From positions 20,937,001 to 21,001,000 of the forward strand of contig NC_088102.1 in assembly GCF_036370855.1 (NCBI RefSeq): a stretch of DNA of 64,000 nucleotides, written 5' to 3'. Both the position numbers and the translations under genes were made by a program. Below the pieces are notes generated by a model. The model saw nothing but the letters and a program-made list of their open reading frames with translations. It searched no databases and was not told the origin of the DNA. How positions within the stretch are numbered: position 1 is the first letter of the stretch; every line of letters starts with the position of its first letter. Source of the DNA: Dromaius novaehollandiae. Its lineage: Eukaryota > Chordata > Aves > Casuariiformes > Dromaiidae. Shown in pieces: positions 14,201 to 29,200 of the stretch.

Positions 14201-17200
14201 AAACTGTGGTGCTTGTGCTTTTTGTTTTTGTTTGTATGAAGAAGGTAGATGTGTTTTTTCTTTTCTTTTATAAATTTAGTATTACTCCATTCACAGCATC
14301 TGAGCTCCAAGCCTAGAGTGGGGGGCTGCTTCCTCTATGTAGAGATACTGTAACTGTATTATTTTGTAGAATTTTTTTGTAATTCATTCTGTAAATGCTG
14401 TCTTACCCTAAGGGCTGGCTACAAGAAGAAAAGATCTTGGAAGAAGCAACACAGAAAGTCGCCTTGCTACATCAAAAGTACAGGTACATTTCTAAAGTGC
14501 TTTATTACTTATTGTTTTATTGCTTGCTTTTGACATGATTGCTTCAATAGCTCAGCAAGTTGGGAATCTCAGAAGCAGTTGATCTAATTTTGCCTGCTAT
14601 TTAAATGAGTTTTTCACTAATACAGCTTCATTAAAATGAAGTAGCGTTTTTGCTGAATGAAAGTGAAGGGAGAACCAGAACTAATGACCTTTTAGAATAC
14701 AGTAAAGGAAAGAGTACTGCTTGAAAATTAGGAATATGGGACACAAGTAGATATTGCGACTTCACCTGTATAATGTTTCTAAAACTTGTTTACAGCTTGA
14801 AGTTGTGACCCCAGTAAGGATGTTTCTTGTAAAACAACTTTGGCAGGTGCTGTGCACTCTGGAAATGTAGAGACAATCATAATGCTAGGATGCTTATGAT
14901 CTAAGTAAAAGGCAGCTAAAATATAGTAGTCCAAGACAGAAAGTTAGAGGAAAGTTAAAGTTAAGTTTTCTGTTGTCAGTTCATCAGTGAAAAATGTTTG
15001 TGACTGTTTGAAACGTTGATGTCTTTCTGCACTGTTTTAAAACAAAAAATTCAAGCCCATTTGTCTTTGAAATGCTGACATAACATGATTGCGTGCTTAA
15101 AATTCAGCAAAGAAGAACTAGTCTGGAGAAGATTAGGAAAAAGTGAAGGAACAGATTAATGTGATTGATGAATATTCTTAGATTTAGGAAAGAGCAAGAC
15201 AGGATTTTGCAGGTAGAGGTTGTATCTTTTATGAGGTCAGCTGATGTAGTCAGGGAAACACAAGCTTTTAGGTGCTCTGACACTACTGTAGCTCTATGAG
15301 AAAAAGGACTTTAGTTGGTCTAATAAAAAATATTTTCTTTTGGTACAGACCTTGTCCTGCTGAAACTGTTACAGTTACAAGCCTGCTAGTGTTTTGGAAA
15401 TGAGACTTTTTTTTCCTGAAATGTACAGTGTCAAACTTGATATAGGTCCTAAACATGCATACTGAAGCAGGAAAAATTTAGGTTTTGAACGTGTGTGCCA
15501 GAATACTCATTTTGATAAATGAGAGAATTGGGTGACAATGATGGATTTGAAGAAGGATATCACAAATGTCTGCCATTAGCAGAGAAGATAATTTTTACTG
15601 CACTGTGTAGCTCTTTGCATATGGAGGTGTATGAGAGAAAGAAATTATTAGATCAAAGTGTGAAGACCAAGAGAAGTATATTAGTCATTGGTACAAATGG
15701 AAATCAGTAGGATTTAATGGTTGCCTGGATGTTTTGAGGATGTTTGTCAAGCTTTGACAGTGCCATTCAGAGTAAAACAAAGAGGGATTTTTCTTATTGA
15801 CAGTGTTTTATTAGCTGATTGTTGTTTTCATTTGCAGAGGCCTTACTCCTCCCGATGCAGAAATGTTATATATGCAAGAAGTAGAGAGAATGGAGGGCTA
15901 TGGTGAAGAGAGCTATCCTGCAAAGGTAAACATAGCTTTGAGCTCTGTCTTAGTTGTTTTTTCCCTATTTAAAAGGAGTTGCTGCCTGTCTTTAAAAGGG
16001 GGAAAAAAAAAAAAAGTCACCCTCTTCCCGCTCCAGAAATTGAAAATCAAATGTGTGGGCCTGATAGAGAGTTCCAGCTCTACTCCAACTATTCCATTTT
16101 ACTGGGATTTTTCAATATAAAGGTTGCTATGTTGAGTCGCATGCGTGCGCATTAGCAATAAGGAGCAAGCATTATATGTTTAGCTGGATTACAACCTTAG
16201 TATTACCTTTGAATTGCTGCTGTTATTTTGTTTCTCAGAACTTATTTTTATATAAGTAGTTGCTTCTAATGCAACTTTCCTCTCAAAGAAATTTTCTTGC
16301 ATTTGCATAATTTCTTACAAATCCTAACAGGACAGCCAAGGAAGTGATATATTCATTGGAGCATGTCTTGATGGTATCTTTGTGAAACACAAAAATGGTC
16401 GGCCTCCTGTTGTATTTAGGTGAGCATTATTCTTTATTAAAATGTCTTTGTGTATTTTACTTAATGTTTTGTGTACGTTCCTCACTAGCATGTATTGCTC
16501 TGTGATGTATGTTTATTTGTTTGACAATCACATAGTCTTGTTGGCCTCGTGTGTAAACACTGAAGTTGGTGGGAAATTATCAAAGTATTGGCTGCAGAAT
16601 GAATCCCCATGAACCAAAATAATTCTACGTGGTAAGCATGTAATATATATGTCATTGCAAAATGTTTATTAAGTGAAAAAGAAGCACATCTTTGTACGTA
16701 GAACATGTTCAGTCCTGAAATGTGCATGTCACTACTTAGAAAAATTCACTTGTGAAAGTACCCAAGAATTACTTTCACATGTTGTGTATAAATGAGATGG
16801 AGGAGAGCAATGTGATAAACTGTGTTGTTATTTTAAATTCATACATTATTTTAGTTAGTCTGTCACTTGATGTTCTGCTAGTTAAACTGTAAACATAAGT
16901 GTATCCAGAACTTACCTCACAGATATAATTCAGTCCTCACGTGCAATGGTCTGGTTCTAGCTGACTTCAGGAAGGACTGTGTGGGCCTCCAAGGATGGAA
17001 TTTGGAATAAATTTCAAAAAATATATAGGGAAACATTTTTAATGGCTCTTAGTAGACTGTATTTATCACTATAGCTAGAAAGACTTTGTTTCAGTGAATT
17101 TTAATCTCATAGAATTGAATTTTTGACTGATTATGAACAGAATCTTGGAAACCTATAGTCCAACAGTTAGTGAAACAGGTGAATTTCTGGAGAATGAGAG

Positions 17201-20200
17201 ATGGAGGTAACTGTGTAACTGTGAATGGAGAGATGGAGGTAACTGTGCTTGTCTCTTAGTGGCTTTGATTAATAGAACTTAAAAGTTCATTAGCTTTTCA
17301 CTGTTCGTCACAAATACGGTCTCTCTCCTGCTGGCAGGAGAGCCAGTGCCAAGTTCTTTTCCACTGTGTGGAGTGGTAGAGGTGCTCTGCTCTGCCTTCT
17401 TGCAGAATGAAACAACAACAGCGCTGCTGTCTGACTTTCCCAGCAGGCGGGGAAGATGAATGGAGCTTTGTCTGTAAATTTCACACAAGTCAAAGCTCCA
17501 GGAAAACCCATATGCACGTCTGTTTATCTGTTAGAGAGAAACCCACTCCTACAATTTTGCAGTGTGAGTGGCTTTCTTGTATACCTCACTATAAGCTGTT
17601 ATCATGTTTCAAGGTGTTTAAAAAACAAAATTCATTTTTAAAATCAGAAGCGTTTGGAAATATTTAGCATTGAGGCCCCCCAAAAGTGCGGATGATGTCT
17701 GTTTCAAACAGAAGAAGAAAGTTGCACATTGTTGGAGAGCATCAGAAAGCATTCACGTTCCAATTCTCTTCTGTACAGCTGATTTGCTGCATCACTGTGG
17801 GCAGTTCCAGATCTACCATGGTGTCTGAGAACCAAAAAAAGCATAGGTAGATGACCCACTAGTACAATTTACAGTCGTTGGATTAGGCTTCAGATTGGTT
17901 CCAGTAGATTCATAATTGCATCCATAAATGCCTATGAAATGCTATGAGCCACACCTATATAATGGAAATAGAAACCATACAAATACCTTTAGAAGGAGTC
18001 CTGTATGTAGATCATGCTTTTTCCTCTGTGTTTGTGCACTGCAGAACATTCAGTTAATAAATCAGTAATACAGACTTTGTTTATATTAATGTATTATTAG
18101 TAGATTAAACTAAATTTAAATTTAACAGGAAGTTGAATAAATATGTGGCATTATATTTCTTACAATCAAACTTTTCATCATCTGTCAGCCTGAAAGGGTT
18201 CTAGAAAACATAGATAATAATGCCTTAATTACTTTGTGTTTAATGTAGACATTTTTTTTCCTTTGTAATGCATTGTTTCCTCTCAGGCAGTCAGGACATT
18301 ATCATTTGCTGAGAATTAAATTCACCTGAACTGATTAAAAAAAAAAAATCTGTGAAAAGAATTTGAAGTGGAAGACATTGTTATGCATAGTATCAGTTGC
18401 ATTTTGCTTGTCTTCTAGAGTCACATACTTATTTTCCTTTCAGCAGTCCTTTAACAAATATGGAAGTGATGCTCTGCAATCGCAGTGTTTAACTTGTTCA
18501 GATAGATTGACTTTTTTTTTTTTTTTTTCCTTCAGTCACTATTCTCGGAGGCGGGTCTGTTCTTCAATTGCATTTTCTATGGCTTGAAAATCCAGGACTT
18601 GCCAGTCACGTTCTCTCCCTTTTGTCTGTAGGTGGCATGATATTGCCAACATGTCCCACAACAAATCCTTTTTTGCACTAGAGCTGGCAAACAAAGAAGA
18701 GACAATCCAGTTCCAAACTGTGAGTGGGTGTTTATTTTTTTCACTAAAAGAATAAACAATTACATTTCCTTTCTGTTAAATTTCTTTAACTTGTCAGTTA
18801 CATTTCTTTCTGTATGTATAGGAGCTTTGAACTATATGAATGAGTCAAATATAGGAATACTCTCTTTGGCTGGCTTTCTAAGGGAAGGCACTTCGGAGGG
18901 GAAGGCATTAAAAATCTGACCTTTTAGAGTGAATACACTGGTTTTGTTGAGGTGGTCATAAATACTCTGATTCATTCCAGTGAAATTTCTTGCATGTGTA
19001 TTTTTTAGCCTTTTAAATCAGTGGCATTTAAAGTTAATGTTACAGCTTAGAGCTTTGCTGGATGGGCCACTGTGGACTTTGCAGAATCATGTTCATGTAG
19101 CATCTGCTCCTTTCCTTTGTCAACAAGGCAATTTTTGAGAGTCTTATGGCATGAGATAGATATGTATACATATATATATATGTGCACACACATGTTGTAA
19201 AAGGTAGTAGTATTATGACTGCTAAGAATGCCATCAGCAAAAGGCTTCTACTTTCATAAATCTAATAAAATCATTAGGCTAGAATACCTGTTCAGGTCTG
19301 CAAAGAGAAGATTTAAGGAAAATCTGATGACAATAATGTAATTATATTAAAAAAAATGGTCAATGCCAATTTAATCTTAAAAATTTCAGTGGCTTCTGTG
19401 AGAGCAAATGATAGCTATGCATATTTTACTTAATAGCAATTTTTTTGTTTTTTGGCAGGAAGATATGGAAACAGCAAAATACGTGTGGAGGATGTGCGTG
19501 GCTAGACACAAATTTTACAGACTAAATAAATGCAGCCTGTAAGTAGTATACACTAGCAGAATTCTTGATGCCCTTGAAGCTTCTGTTGGGAACCAAAATC
19601 TTTTATAACCTCTATAATATCTTTATTTTTCTATCTTTATTTTTCTTTTTAGTTTATACTAACTAATAACTTGGTTTTTTCCTATTTTTTGTGAGAAAAA
19701 AATTTATCACCAATTACTAAAACTTATATTTAAAAATGGTTTAAAAAGGGTTCAGCTTTATAACAGAGAACAATATTAAACTTAAATGTTTACTAAGGTA
19801 GTAGTGTTTGGCCCCTGCTGCTGAATCTCAGTGCTGTAGTAGACTTCAGTTGCTTTGGGGGCCAGTAATGCTAGAATGTTTGAGAGATACTGAAATCACT
19901 GGGATTTTGGCCTGTGTTTGAACGAACTGTTTAAAGATCACTCTGAAGGCCTTTAAAAGGGTGGGAAGGGTATGTGAAGCACTCTTGAAATGTGCTGGAT
20001 TGACAGCTGAGAGGTATGTGGTCCTTTGGGTATCCATGGAATCTGTATAGCTCAAGTAGCACTAGTGGCAGTAACAATGTAAATTTAATACAATTCATCA
20101 AATTAGATTTAAATGGGCTGGTCTCCAGCTTGTAAATCAAGGGCTAGAATTTGAGCTACTCTTCTCCACTGGTACCAGCTTTCCTTCAGTTATGTTACTT

Positions 20201-20242
20201 CAGTCAAAGGACAAAGAAACAGACCCAGTAAATAGCCTGTCA

Positions 20243-20282
<40 letters not shown>

Positions 20283-23200
20283 GATTCCCAGATGTGCCAT
20301 TCCACTTCTTTGTATGTACATCTGCAACAAGCTACCTCTGGGGGGCTTGGTACAAAATTCCCTTAAGCCAATGGAAAGATAGTGGAATGCTTTGTACCAC
20401 AGAACCTGTTAGTATGTTTACTGCAAACTCAGCTTGGAAGAATAGGATTAATTTGGAATAGCCCTCTTATCTTAAGCTTGGTTGCCTCTTGAGAGGGGGT
20501 GAGAAATATTGGTAGTATTAGTGTATTTATAAGACTCTTTCTTTGCGCTCTGAATAATATCAGTTCTATAGCTATATTGAATGTCAGTCTCCAGGATTAC
20601 TTATTCTGACCCTTTTACTGCAGCAATTTTATTAATAGGAAAAGTCCTCAAAAAAGTTTTTTTTTCATCTATCTCCACTGTAAGATTCCCTGTCATCTGG
20701 TCCTGCTGCTGAAAAATGTCTTATGCATGCCTATATAAAGTTCATTTTTTTTTCTCTGTTGGTAACTGGGACCTTTCTTAATTAGCTTTCTTTGTATATT
20801 AGCTGACTGCTTCAGTTTTGTCTGTACATCCTTGTCTTTAGTGACTCCCCGGACTCTCCAGCTGAGGAGGGCTCTCAGAAATCTTCTCTCATTCTTTCCC
20901 TTCCACGCTTTCCAATTCTTTCTCGTCCTTCATTTCCCAAAGGGTGAGCTGGAAAATCATTTTTCTTTCTGAAATCTGGCAGTTCCTGTATTTGTATTAC
21001 TCTGTCTTTTGACCACTGTCTTACTACAAGGTGCAGAGTGCGGGTGCAGTGTAGGGTGGAGAAAAAGGAGCTTAAGGTTACTGAACAGTCCATCTTGGAG
21101 GTAACCTAAAAAAATATCAAGTTATTCTCAATAGCTAGAATGTTAGAACATATAAATACTTATGCAGCATAGTTACGCTTTGCTCTTTCTGTAACATTGC
21201 AAATACTAAGGACCTTTTGTAAATGATTTTAAATGAGGTCTTACAGAATGGGTGACTTACAGTATGAGATTTTGCATGGGGTTCAAATTTGCAACTGGTT
21301 GCCAGCTTTTTTGTGCCCTTCTACAAGAATAGCTTCAGGGCCATCTCCCTTTTGTGCTCCATAGAAAGGAGACAAAGAAAGAACTAGGGTATTTTCATCC
21401 TGTTTTTGTTTCTGCTCATACTAGCTGCAGTGGTGGTTTACAAACAGTGCTCTTTCCTTTCGAGACTCTTGGGAAGACTGTTTAACACAGAGCCTGGCTC
21501 CAAGAAATGCAGAGTGTTTTTAACTGAAATTGTGAACAGTTTTTGAGATCTGAAGTAGGTGTTGGTGTAGTAGGAATTGTTTCTCACCATATGATTTCTT
21601 TTGTAGACAAACCCAGCCCATTACAGTGAATCCAATTAGAAGGCAGTCTTCCTCCAGGATGTCCTTGGTAAGGAAATCAAATAGTCTTATATTTGCATTT
21701 TTATTTATCTAAATTGACTTTGAATGAAACACTAGTTTCTTTCAGTGAAATAAAATGAGCAGTGAAAAAGATGAGCCTAGTATTTGAGAAACTCTTCTTA
21801 ACTTTTGGAAAAAGCTGATATGTAATGTCTGAATAATGGAATTAAAATAGTTACAGTGCAAAATATTTTAAACACTTCTGTTTTTAGTTTAGTCTGTCTC
21901 TTACAGACTCTCTTAGATGTCAGATGGCAAGGTACAGTGTTGGTTGTTTTTTATTCCTTTTATGACTTCATGGGAGATACTTGCATTGCAGATTTGGAGA
22001 AATGGTTTAGGACTAAGTTTTTGTACAGCATTCTTCAAGACTTTTATTTTTTTAAAGTAATTCGTGATTTTTTTTGACTAATAATAAAATACTTTCTTTC
22101 TTAGCCCAAGCCTCAACCTTATATGATGCCTCCACCACCTCAGCTGCATTACAATGGTCATTATACTGAACCATATGCATCCTCCCAAGGTAATTTGTAG
22201 CAGAGTTGAAAAGTTCTAAATCTTAAATAATTGTAAACATGGTTATAAACAGCCAAACCTTTTAATTTTATTGTCATGAAAACTAAGATCACGCTATCCC
22301 ACTTTAGAAGGTAAAAGCTATAAATTGAATTTTTTTGCATTTACTTTTGCAAAAGTTGGATAAATTCATAGGCTAAACGTGGGACAGGTTTGCAGTGCAT
22401 CACTCATTGCAGTGCTTGCTTCTATTCTAGGCAAAGGCTGATGTGATATATTGGATAGGAGAAAAGTGATAGTTACTGGTGGCATATACAGCAACTATAG
22501 ATAGCGGTCCCTCTTGCATGAGTTTAAACTGACTGGAGTTTTTTGTTTGTTTATATACCAAACTGATACTTTATGGCATTCTGAGATCCTTGTCAGTATT
22601 GATCTTGATAGCTGTGAAGACTATATGAGCCCCCAGACAGCTGGGAGAAAAATAAGAGTTTTTAAAACTAGAATGTAGGAAGAAAGGAGTTTGTTTCCAA
22701 GATTGTTAGACAACAAGGTGATGGGGAATCCAAAGGTTGAGGAGGGCCAAAGGTTATGGAATTGTTTAATGTTTGTTTGAAAAAAGGAGGAAAAAAATAA
22801 TTAGAATTCCAAAGGAATGTAATCTGTGCAATTAAACAGTGCAATTATGGCTGTTTTCTGTCTCTTATTGATTGTTACGCATTGTGTCTTTAGTTAACAA
22901 AGTTGCTGCCCTAAAGAGCTTAACCTAATCTTGTGCAAAGTAGCCTCAGTTACTGGGTACTAAGTAGCCCATGCAAAGTAGGGTCAGTGACTATCACACT
23001 TCCTACTGCAGAAATCTTACTTCTGGACAACTTTTTTCAAAACAATATCATTTATTATCAGCAGATTCATTAAAATAAATACAGTAATGATTTTGATGAC
23101 TTTAAGTGCTACTTAACTAAAAGAATCTAAAGCAGTGACTTATTTACTGTCTTCTGCAGCTTGGCAGATTAACAATTACTTCATTGGCTGTACAAACTAC

Positions 23201-26200
23201 TAAGTGTATGTTGGATGTATAAACTGCGAGGTCATTTTCTTTATCCATCACAGTGGTTATATGTTAATGCGCAAAGAATATATGGTGGTTGTTTAAACTG
23301 TGTCCAAAGCTTCTGGAGAAAAGTTGTTTTGATTTTATTAAGGGTCTTATATTCACTTATGACCTGAGTTTTGTTTTGTTTCTTACTTTTTAAGCTGATC
23401 TCATTAGATTAGTGCAAACTCTGGTGTGGATGTTCTTTCTTTCAACTGAAGTGTTTTAAGATTAATTTGGATTTGGTTTAACTTAGGCTGAAGCTTAGCA
23501 AACCTAACCTGAACTGAAGAAAGCCATTCTTAAACAGAGGTAATGTTTTGCTCTAGGAGTTTGTATCATCTAAATGATCATTATAGGTTATTCTGGTATG
23601 CATACCTTAGGTATCAACAACAACAAAAAAGCTGTTATGTTTTTTTCTCCTCCCAGTTCAAGACATAGCTACGAATAACTGAGATCTGGAAAATCTCAAG
23701 CATAGGTTAGCTAAATGTTAGTAGAGAATATCTTCTTCATTTTGTGTCTTGGACATAATAATTGTTCTTAAACTTTATTTTCAGATAACCTCTTTGTGAC
23801 CAATCAGAACGGATACTATTGTCATTCTCAGACTAGCTTGGATAGAGCTCCTCATGACTACAGTGGCCGAATCCGCAATGGTAGTGTCTATAGTGCACAT
23901 AGCACAAACTCTTTGAATAATCCACAGCATTACTTGCAGCCATCCCCCATGTCTTCTAACCCAAGCATTACTGGAAGCGATGTCCTCAGAACCGATTACG
24001 TCCCATCGCACAGACATAGTGCGCTAATACCACCCTCTTATCGGCCCACACCAGACTATGAAACTGTAATGAGACAGCTCAACAGGGGAATGATACATAC
24101 AGATAGGCAAAGCCATTCGATGAGAAATCTTAACATCAGCAATTCATATGCTTATAGCAGGCCTGATGCCTTAGTTTACAGTCAACCTGAAATACGAGAA
24201 CATGCTCACTTCACTTCCCCACAGTCTAACCATTACCCATTTAACCTAAATTACAGTTTTCATAGCCAATCCCCCTATCCCTATCCTGCTGAAAAACGCC
24301 CAGTTGTTGGGGCAGTCAGTGTGCCTGAGTTGACAAATGTACAACTCCAGGCTCAGGATTATCCAGCACCAAATATAATGAAGACCCAAGTCTATCGACC
24401 GCCTCCCCCATACCCATACCCAAGACCTGCAAATAGTACTCCAGACCTTTCCCGTCATCTCTATATTAGCAGCAGCAATCCAGATCTTATTACAAGGCGA
24501 GTGCACCATTCTGTCCAGACATTTCAGGAAGACAGCCTGCCTGTTGCACATTCTCTTCAGGAGGTCAGTGAACCTCTAACATCGGCACGCCACGCCCAGC
24601 TGCAGAAAAGGAACAGTATTGAAATAGCAGGCTTGACTCCCAGCTTTGAAGGTATAAGAATTAAAGAGAGGACCATGTCAGCATCTGCAGCAGATGTGGC
24701 TCTTCCAAGGGTTATCTCAGAAGGGTCACAGCCCAATATTCTGATGGAGAGAACAAAACAAAAAGAAAGTGAGCAAGAAGGCATGAACTGTGAGCATAAG
24801 AAAACCCTTTCAGATGCCACTATGCTGATTCACAGTAGTGAGGAAGAGGAAGAATTTGAAGAAGAAAACAAGGCTAGTACAAGCCTGTCACCTCTCCCTG
24901 AAGATCAAATGCAACTTTCCGCCATTATGAGTGGTTATTCTCATGATTCTGTACTGAGCTATCCCTATAGCTCTGTTCCTTCATCTGCTGGACCTTTGCA
25001 TATTCTTGACCCTAAATTACATATTACAGAGACAGAAAAGAGAATGAAGGATATGAGCCCAGTTCATTTACTGGTAGAAAGCCAGGTACAAAGAAGAGGA
25101 GAAGGACTGCTTACTCCGTCTATGTCGGAATCTGACCTTACAACATCAGGGAGATACAGAGTAAGAAAGGATTCAGTAAAGAAGCGACCTGTGTCTGATC
25201 TTTTGTCTGGGAAGAAGAATATTGTGGAAGGCCTTCCCCCACTAGGTGTAAGTGAATATTATTTCTCTTGTTTTGGATTGTTTCAGGTTGTTCTGTGATT
25301 GTGTGGGACTTTTTTTGGTTGGTTATGTTAAAAATCAGCCTGAGAGATGCTTTTAAAACATAAGAATTAAAAGCAACCCTAAACTTCATCTTTATTTTTC
25401 TGTTTTTCTCTCATTAACTTTGTTTAGCTATCTTTTATCCCCTTCTCTGCCAGTTCTGAGTTCTGTTTGTATAGTCCTCCCACACAGATCCAACTGCGCA
25501 GCCTCCCCAGTCTGATACAGCTAACCTAGCTAGCAACTGTAGAATGAGCTATTTTAAAGTCAGTCCTGGTTCCCATGTTCTACCCTACCTATCCTTTTCT
25601 GGGACAGAAGCAACTGCTTCCATTCCACTACCAGCTTTCTAATGTTAGAACTTCCCTTATTGAAAAATTGGGTGTAACTGAATGTCTGCTTTTTTTGATT
25701 CTTTAGCTTTTCCCAAAAAGGGGAATCTGATGCATTAAGATAATAGATTCTCTTTGCTTGTATTTTTTCCTTTCTTTCCTCCATCTCTTCCCATATCCTT
25801 TCCCTTTTCCCTTGCCTTCAAGCTGTTTTTATCCCATTAAGTTTATTCCTTGCTGCCATTTTCCTTTCTCCTACTCCTATGTTATGACTCCTTAAATAGA
25901 AATAAATGGAAGGACTGTAGCTTTCACCTTTCCTGTAAGTCCTACCTCAAAGAAACATCAAAGTCTATGTTGGACTGTACAGTTTCATTGTCAATCTTTA
26001 CCACTTACTTTGTTTTTAACTTTTGCTCACCTTATATAGCTCCTGGCATATGTTGAGTGCTAATGAAGGAAGACCATGTTTTATAGGGGATGGTGGTGTC
26101 TTTTTTTAAAACTATTTGACAGTGGACAGTAACTCAAGCAAAGTTAACATCAATCAATTAAAAAAATAGTTTTCTGCAAGAACTGAGCTGCAGTGTGGAA

Positions 26201-29200
26201 CTAGCATACTAAATCTACTGCTTTATTAACTGTTCTAGCTGATGCTGCAAAAGTAACCTGGATTAAGCCATGCATTTAACTAGTTACTCCTCCACAGTTT
26301 TCTTGTATGTCAGTCTACTAATACATGAAGCTGGGCACAATAAAACAGTCTAGGAATTTATACTATCTTCCTCAGCTCCAGTCATTTGATCATGCTTTCC
26401 TAAGCCTCCTTCCTCCAGTTTGTTATGTGGACATAGAAAAAAATAGTAATATACTTCTACTTGTATTCACATTTAAATATAGCTGCTTTGTATTTTGTTC
26501 TCCGTATAATGTATTTTGAAGCACTGGTGAGTCTACCTCAATCATACACTGCCTTTTCCTTCTGATAGTCATGTGAATATTCATTTCAACCTTTGAAATG
26601 AAATTGATGTTCAAACTTTTTTCATTGGAAGCTTTCAATAGAATGCTTTCCAGTTCAGCGAGTAACTTGTATAGTTACACAGAATCATTTTATTTATGTA
26701 TTTTTTGGGGGTGGCTAGTGATTCCAGTTCTTTCAAGAGTGATAATTACTACCCAGGGTTGTGGCCTCACACCTTCAGTTGCGACCTAGCCTTGCAGGGA
26801 GCAATATTTGTCATTCTTGTGCAGTTTCAGTAATTTGTCTGGAATGAAGACAGACTTGTGTCGTGTCCTTGGAGGAATGTAGTCCCACCACCCTGATCTC
26901 TCACTGCAGTCCTTATTAAAGAAAAGGGTCAAAGTAGTATTTAGTTTGCAGAAGAGGTCAGGGAAGTATCCTTTACTAAACCGAACTCATCTGGGTTCTG
27001 CTTTATAACGTAATCAACTATTTAAGAATATTTGTAAGTTTTAGCTTTCCTTCTGCAGGGCATGAAAAAGAATAAAACTGATGCAAAAAAAATAGGGCCT
27101 CTAAAGCTAGCTGCCCTAAATGGACTGACCTTGACTAGAATGCCTTTGCCAGACGAGAGGAAGGAGGAATCAACAAGAGCAACAAATGATGAACGGGTAT
27201 GCTGAAATTTTTTAATCCTTGATTTCTCTTTCACATTAGTGATTTTTCAGAATGAATTGCGTATGAGTGGTGCTTTGTATTGGCTTCCAAAATGCTTCGG
27301 ATTCAAAGTAATTCAAACATTGAGCATAGAAACAAAATGATGAATGAGATTTGCTCATTGATAGACATACCAAGTGTGACTGAAGATTTTTCTTTAAGGT
27401 TTAAGAGGACAGTAATTCACTGTAGCTTACCCTTTGAACATATAGGCAGCAAGTTAAATAGCAACTGCTAGTACATTTTTACATCAAGGCTTTCTGTTTT
27501 CTCTCAATTTTTAGGCTTCTTTACAGACTAAAAGGTCTGAACTTGATTGTAATGATTAGTAGTTTATACAATTTTAACAACAAATTGTGTAGTTAAATTG
27601 CATCTCCAGGATACAGCTTGTTCAGACTGTATTTATCTTTTTTCCTCGGGTGGACTCCTGAGAATGTAGACGGAACTTGTGTGATCTGCTGAAGTTTTAA
27701 ATTCATTAACCAATCTCAGATCACTGAGAGAATGTCAGGTTCCAGAATTGAGGATTGATACTTGAGAGAGATAAGATGTGACCAATATCAATAAACATAC
27801 CTCAGCCTGCCTCTTTCCTGGGTGCAGGAAAGTGTGAAATATAGTGAATACGCAGACTGTGAAGGGCTATGTAGAACAATGCTGTCGTCACCTATCTGAC
27901 CAGGGAGCAGTTAGGTGAACCAAGGCCTGCGCTGACTATTGTACGTTCTGCAAACAGTCATCACTTTAGAGGCCAGTCCTGAGCATGGATGGGCATCCTA
28001 AGCTGCCGTCCACTGCAGCTCAGTCCATTGGCAGTCACTGTGTGTTTCGTGGGATTAGAACCAGAAGGAGCAGTCATGGTCTCACCAGCTGCCGTTTCCA
28101 AGTAACATGCCAAGACAATTGGTTGTAAGTCACCTAACAGAAATTCCGTTTTGGGGTTTGAAAGCTTGGAATGAGACCCATAAGAAAGAGGTTTGACTGT
28201 AATTTTATATCTGAAAGTGTGTTGAAATGGCTTTTAGAGCTATATATGCTCCTTGAGGATGCTAAGGAATGGAAAGTAACACTGTTATTGAGATACACTT
28301 CTACATTTAGTACCTATTTTGGTTATTTCCTCTTGCAGCCATCATCTTTTCCAGGATTGACTTTTATTGAATTCAGCATATCATTATTCAGCTAGCTCTG
28401 AGAAGAATCTGTACAGTCAAGTTATGAAAAAGACGCATGCCTCTACACGGTCTCCTCAAGCAGTTCATGTAGGCAGAATGCATATCAGGAAATGGGAGTG
28501 ATTCCTAAGGCTGTGGAGAAGGGACAAAACAAATCAGACATGTGACGTGAAAGAAAGTCTAGACTGCAGATATTTTTAGAAGACAAAGACTTACGTGGAT
28601 TCAGTGCCTATTTCTTTGCTTAGCTTCATGTTGCTGTCAGGTTATACTGGGAAATTTGGCCTAAAGACACTAAAGAAGCTTTTACAGTGAGTGTATTGAT
28701 GTGTAAATTATATATAATGGAGGTTTTACACTTTCCTCTGCAGCATTTGCAGTACAGTCATTTGACACGATGCTTTTCTGGTCTGATACTGCAGAGCAGT
28801 TGCTGTGAGAGGCTGGGGACATGTGACATAGATGAAATTTTCTGGCTGAAATCTCACATATTATTCCTCTAATTATTGTTGGCAAGCAGATGCTGAAATT
28901 CCAGAAGTGTGTTATGATTTAGAAAGAACTTAGTTTTGGAAGAATAAATCTGTTTGGGGGCTTATTAAATAAAATAGACTGAATTATTCTAGTAGAAAAA
29001 ATTATGGGTTTATAACTCAGCTGCAGGAGGAGATTCCAAGAAGGCTTTGCTGCTGTCTTCAACATTTATTATTTTCACCGTAAGGAAATGTGAAATATTT
29101 GCAGTGAGTGATTAATTCATGCACTGAGCCAAGCATTTTGTTTTGGAACTGTATAGTTTTTCTCCACCTTCACCAGAAAGTTGACTGCTTTTTTGGGGGG

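Noticed and set aside
23781..24820. Open frames on the - strand opposite the large PTPN21 exon
   Set aside because: Mirror frames of a long coding exon; no independent evidence.
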